NCBI GenBank assembly: GCA_017538685.1
Contig: JAFYIK010000272.1
Span: forward strand, 1 to 16,551
Length of the DNA stretch: 16,551 nucleotides
Source of the DNA: Bacteroidales bacterium
GTDB lineage: Bacteria > Bacteroidota > Bacteroidia > Bacteroidales > UBA932
Direction: 5' to 3'
Below the pieces are notes generated by a model. It was not told the DNA's origin. It was given only the letters and a program-made list of their open reading frames with translations, and did not search any database. Shown piece by piece: positions 15,099 to 16,551 of this stretch (its first letter is position 1; every line of letters starts with the position of its first letter). The position numbers and the translations under genes were made by a program.

Positions 15099-16427
15099 AT
15101 GGCCATCAAGAAACAATTATCCTTCGGGGAAATATTCAATCTGAACTTCGGATTTTTCGGAGTGCAGATCGCGTATGCCCTTCAGAGCGCGAACATTTCC
15201 CGCATCTTCGCCACCCTCGGCGCAGATCCCCATCAGCTCAGCTTTTTCTGGATACTCCCGCCCCTTATGGGTATGATAGTGCAGCCGCTCATCGGCAAAT
15301 GGTCGGACAAGACCTGGTGCCGCCTCGGCCGCCGCAAGCCCTATCTGCTGGTGGGCGCCATCATCGCAGTCATCGTGATGCTGCTCCTGCCGAACGCCGG
15401 AAGCCTTAATCTCAGCAAGGCCTGGCTGTTCCTCGGGCTTAACGCCGCGATGTGGTTCGGCCTGTTCAGCCTTATCTTCCTGGACACCTCCATCAACATC
15501 GCTATGCAGCCGTTCAAGATGATGGTCGGCGATATGGTGAGCGAGGAGCAGAAGACCCTTGCGTATAGCACTCAGAGCTTCCTCTGCAATGCAGGAAGCC
15601 TCTTCGGATATCTGTTCCCTATTTTCTTCACCTGGATCGGTCTGGCCAATACGGCTCCCGAAGGTGTCGTGCCTGATTCGGTTATCTGGAGCTTCTACAT
15701 CGGCGCCGCAATCCTGATTCTCTGCGTTCTCTTCACCTTCTTCAAGGTCAAGGAGCTCAACCCGCAGGAGTACGCGGAGTTCCACGGAATCGACCTTTCC
15801 GCCCAGCCCGAGAAGAAGGAGAATCCCGGCTTCGTGAAGCTGCTCGCAAAGGCTCCGAAGACTTTCTGGACCGTCGGCCTTGTGCAGTTCTTCTGCTGGG
15901 CTGCGTTCCTCTATATGTGGACTTACACCAACGGCGCCATCGCACGCAATGTCTGGGGAACTACCGATGCCGCTTCCGCCGACTATCAGGCTGCCGGCAA
16001 CTGGGTGGGCGTGATCTTCGCCATCCAGGCTATCGGTTCGATGCTCTGGGCCCTCGTCCTGCCTCGCTTCAAGAACGTTAAGGTGGCGTACACGGTGTCG
16101 CTTCTTATCGGCGCAGTGGGCTTCGCTTCTGTGTTCTTCGTGACCAACCAGTATGTGCTCTTCGGCAGCTTCCTTCTCATCGGAGCCGCCTGGGCCGCAA
16201 TGCTCGCCCTTCCGTTCACGCTCCTGACCAACGCCCTCGAAGGCAGCCCTTATATGGGCAGCTACCTCGGACTGTTCAACTGCACCATCTGCCTCCCGCA
16301 GATCGTCGCAGCCGCCACCGGCGGTCTGGTCATCAGCCTCGTCGGCTCCAGCCAGCCCGCGATGTTCCTCGTCGCCGCCGGCTTCCTCGTAATCGGCTCG
16401 CTCTGCGTACGATTGATCAAGAAGTAG
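15099..16427 (+). CDS. MFS sugar transporter, SLC45/GPH-like
   Basis: With ATG 15099 the protein has 442 residues and begins MAIKKQLSFGEIFNLNFGFFGVQ, matching the usual start of Bacteroidota homologues. ATG 15078 adds seven residues but lies upstream of the predicted transcript start. It is an inner-membrane permease with about twelve hydrophobic segments. The first loop carries the MFS signature GKWSDKTWCRLGRRKPYL (about 66-83), of the form common to sucrose/maltose-type SLC45 and GPH symporters. A central hydrophilic loop (ELNPQEYAEFHGIDL to EKKENPGF) joins the two six-helix halves, and GSYLGLFNCTICLPQIVAA near the end is also typical. It probably moves a sugar with protons or sodium; the sugar is not readable. 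It follows the sphingolipid genes but has its own promoter box, so the link may be only positional. TAG ends the gene, and a strong hairpin lies 47 bases downstream. Confidence 0.88.
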   Translation: MAIKKQLSFGEIFNLNFGFFGVQIAYALQSANISRIFATLGADPHQLSFFWILPPLMGMIVQPLIGKWSDKTWCRLGRRKPYLLVGAIIAVIVMLLLPNAGSLNLSKAWLFLGLNAAMWFGLFSLIFLDTSINIAMQPFKMMVGDMVSEEQKTLAYSTQSFLCNAGSLFGYLFPIFFTWIGLANTAPEGVVPDSVIWSFYIGAAILILCVLFTFFKVKELNPQEYAEFHGIDLSAQPEKKENPGFVKLLAKAPKTFWTVGLVQFFCWAAFLYMWTYTNGAIARNVWGTTDAASADYQAAGNWVGVIFAIQAIGSMLWALVLPRFKNVKVAYTVSLLIGAVGFASVFFVTNQYVLFGSFLLIGAAWAAMLALPFTLLTNALEGSPYMGSYLGLFNCTICLPQIVAAATGGLVISLVGSSQPAMFLVAAGFLVIGSLCVRLIKK

Positions 16428-16443
16428 CGCTGTCTTATGAGGC

Positions 16444-16551
16444 CGTGGGGGATAACCTCCTGACACATAGACGATTAAACAAATTAGGTCTGCCAAAAAC
16501 GGCAGACCTAATTTGTTTAAAACGCTGATAATCAACTAATTATCCCCCACG
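16444..16551. repeat. 108-base symmetrical nested inverted repeat at the window end
   Basis: CGTGGGGGATAA (16444-16455) and TTATCCCCCACG (16540-16551) are perfect 12-base inverted repeats. Between them lie 19 unpaired bases on each side, then the perfect 20-base stem at 16475-16520. The symmetry is exact, and the right arm ends on the last base of the window, so the true arm may be longer. It could be a small mobile palindromic element (MITE-like), a tiny invertible segment, or an extended terminator. Confidence 0.7.
16475..16520. terminator. Strong perfect hairpin, probable bidirectional terminator
   Basis: Two perfect 20-base arms (16475-16494 and 16501-16520) pair around the loop AAAAAC. 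The core GGTCTGCC/GGCAGACC is GC-rich, followed by TAATTTGTTT on the + strand and by the same sequence on the minus strand, so either direction ends in a U-rich tail. It lies 48 bases after the MFS stop and would end that transcript. Confidence 0.75.

Noticed and set aside
15117..16535. Long minus-strand open frame (472 codons) opposite the MFS gene
   Set aside because: It mirrors the strong codon bias of the MFS gene. The product is a charged low-complexity chain rich in Glu, Asp, His and Ala with no domain, and it starts inside the palindrome at the window end.

Overview
The window looks like a chromosomal segment of a gut-type Bacteroidota, most likely order Bacteroidales. The reasons are a SusC/SusD pair, several predicted surface lipoproteins, a BACON domain, a Bacteroides-type serine palmitoyltransferase, and TAnnTTTG promoter boxes in place of E. 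coli-type ones. Genus cannot be read from the sequence; the fairly GC-rich codon use hints at an Alistipes-like or uncultured Bacteroidales lineage (weak inference). No rRNA, tRNA, CRISPR, transposase or regulator gene was seen, and no gene-free stretch exceeds about 115 bases.

Layout. (1) Positions 1-523 hold the 3' part of an outer-membrane beta-barrel gene on the + strand. It is broken by an in-frame TAG at 119-121. (2) Positions 524-636 are a short convergent gap with two related palindromes. (3) Positions 637-6414, minus strand, form a tight three-gene operon with 3-base gaps, transcribed right to left: a GLUG-repeat lipoprotein, a GH89 alpha-N-acetylglucosaminidase (NAGLU family), and a membrane acetyltransferase related to heparan-alpha-glucosaminide N-acetyltransferase (HGSNAT/NagX). 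(4) Positions 6415-6490 are a 76-base divergent promoter region built as a palindrome. (5) Positions 6491-12988, plus strand: SusC, SusD and a BACON/calcineurin-type metallophosphoesterase lipoprotein, nearly or actually overlapping. (6) Positions 13069-15061: serine palmitoyltransferase and a short-chain dehydrogenase (candidate 3-ketosphinganine reductase), with their own promoter box. (7) Positions 15099-16427: an MFS sugar-type transporter with its own promoter box overlapping the end of the previous operon region. (8) Positions 16428-16551: a strong perfect hairpin nested inside a second inverted repeat that reaches the last base.

How it works together. Regions 3-5 read as one divergent polysaccharide utilisation locus for a glycan ending in alpha-linked GlcNAc or GlcN. 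SusD captures the glycan at the surface and SusC imports it with TonB energy. GH89 removes terminal alpha-GlcNAc, and the HGSNAT-like protein could N-acetylate terminal glucosamine so that GH89 can act. That is the order used in mammalian lysosomes for heparan sulfate. The phosphoesterase suggests that the glycan, or something attached to it, is phosphorylated. No sulfatase, lyase, HTCS, ECF sigma or anti-sigma gene lies in the window, so the substrate stays open. Region 6 is the first two steps of bacterial sphingolipid synthesis.
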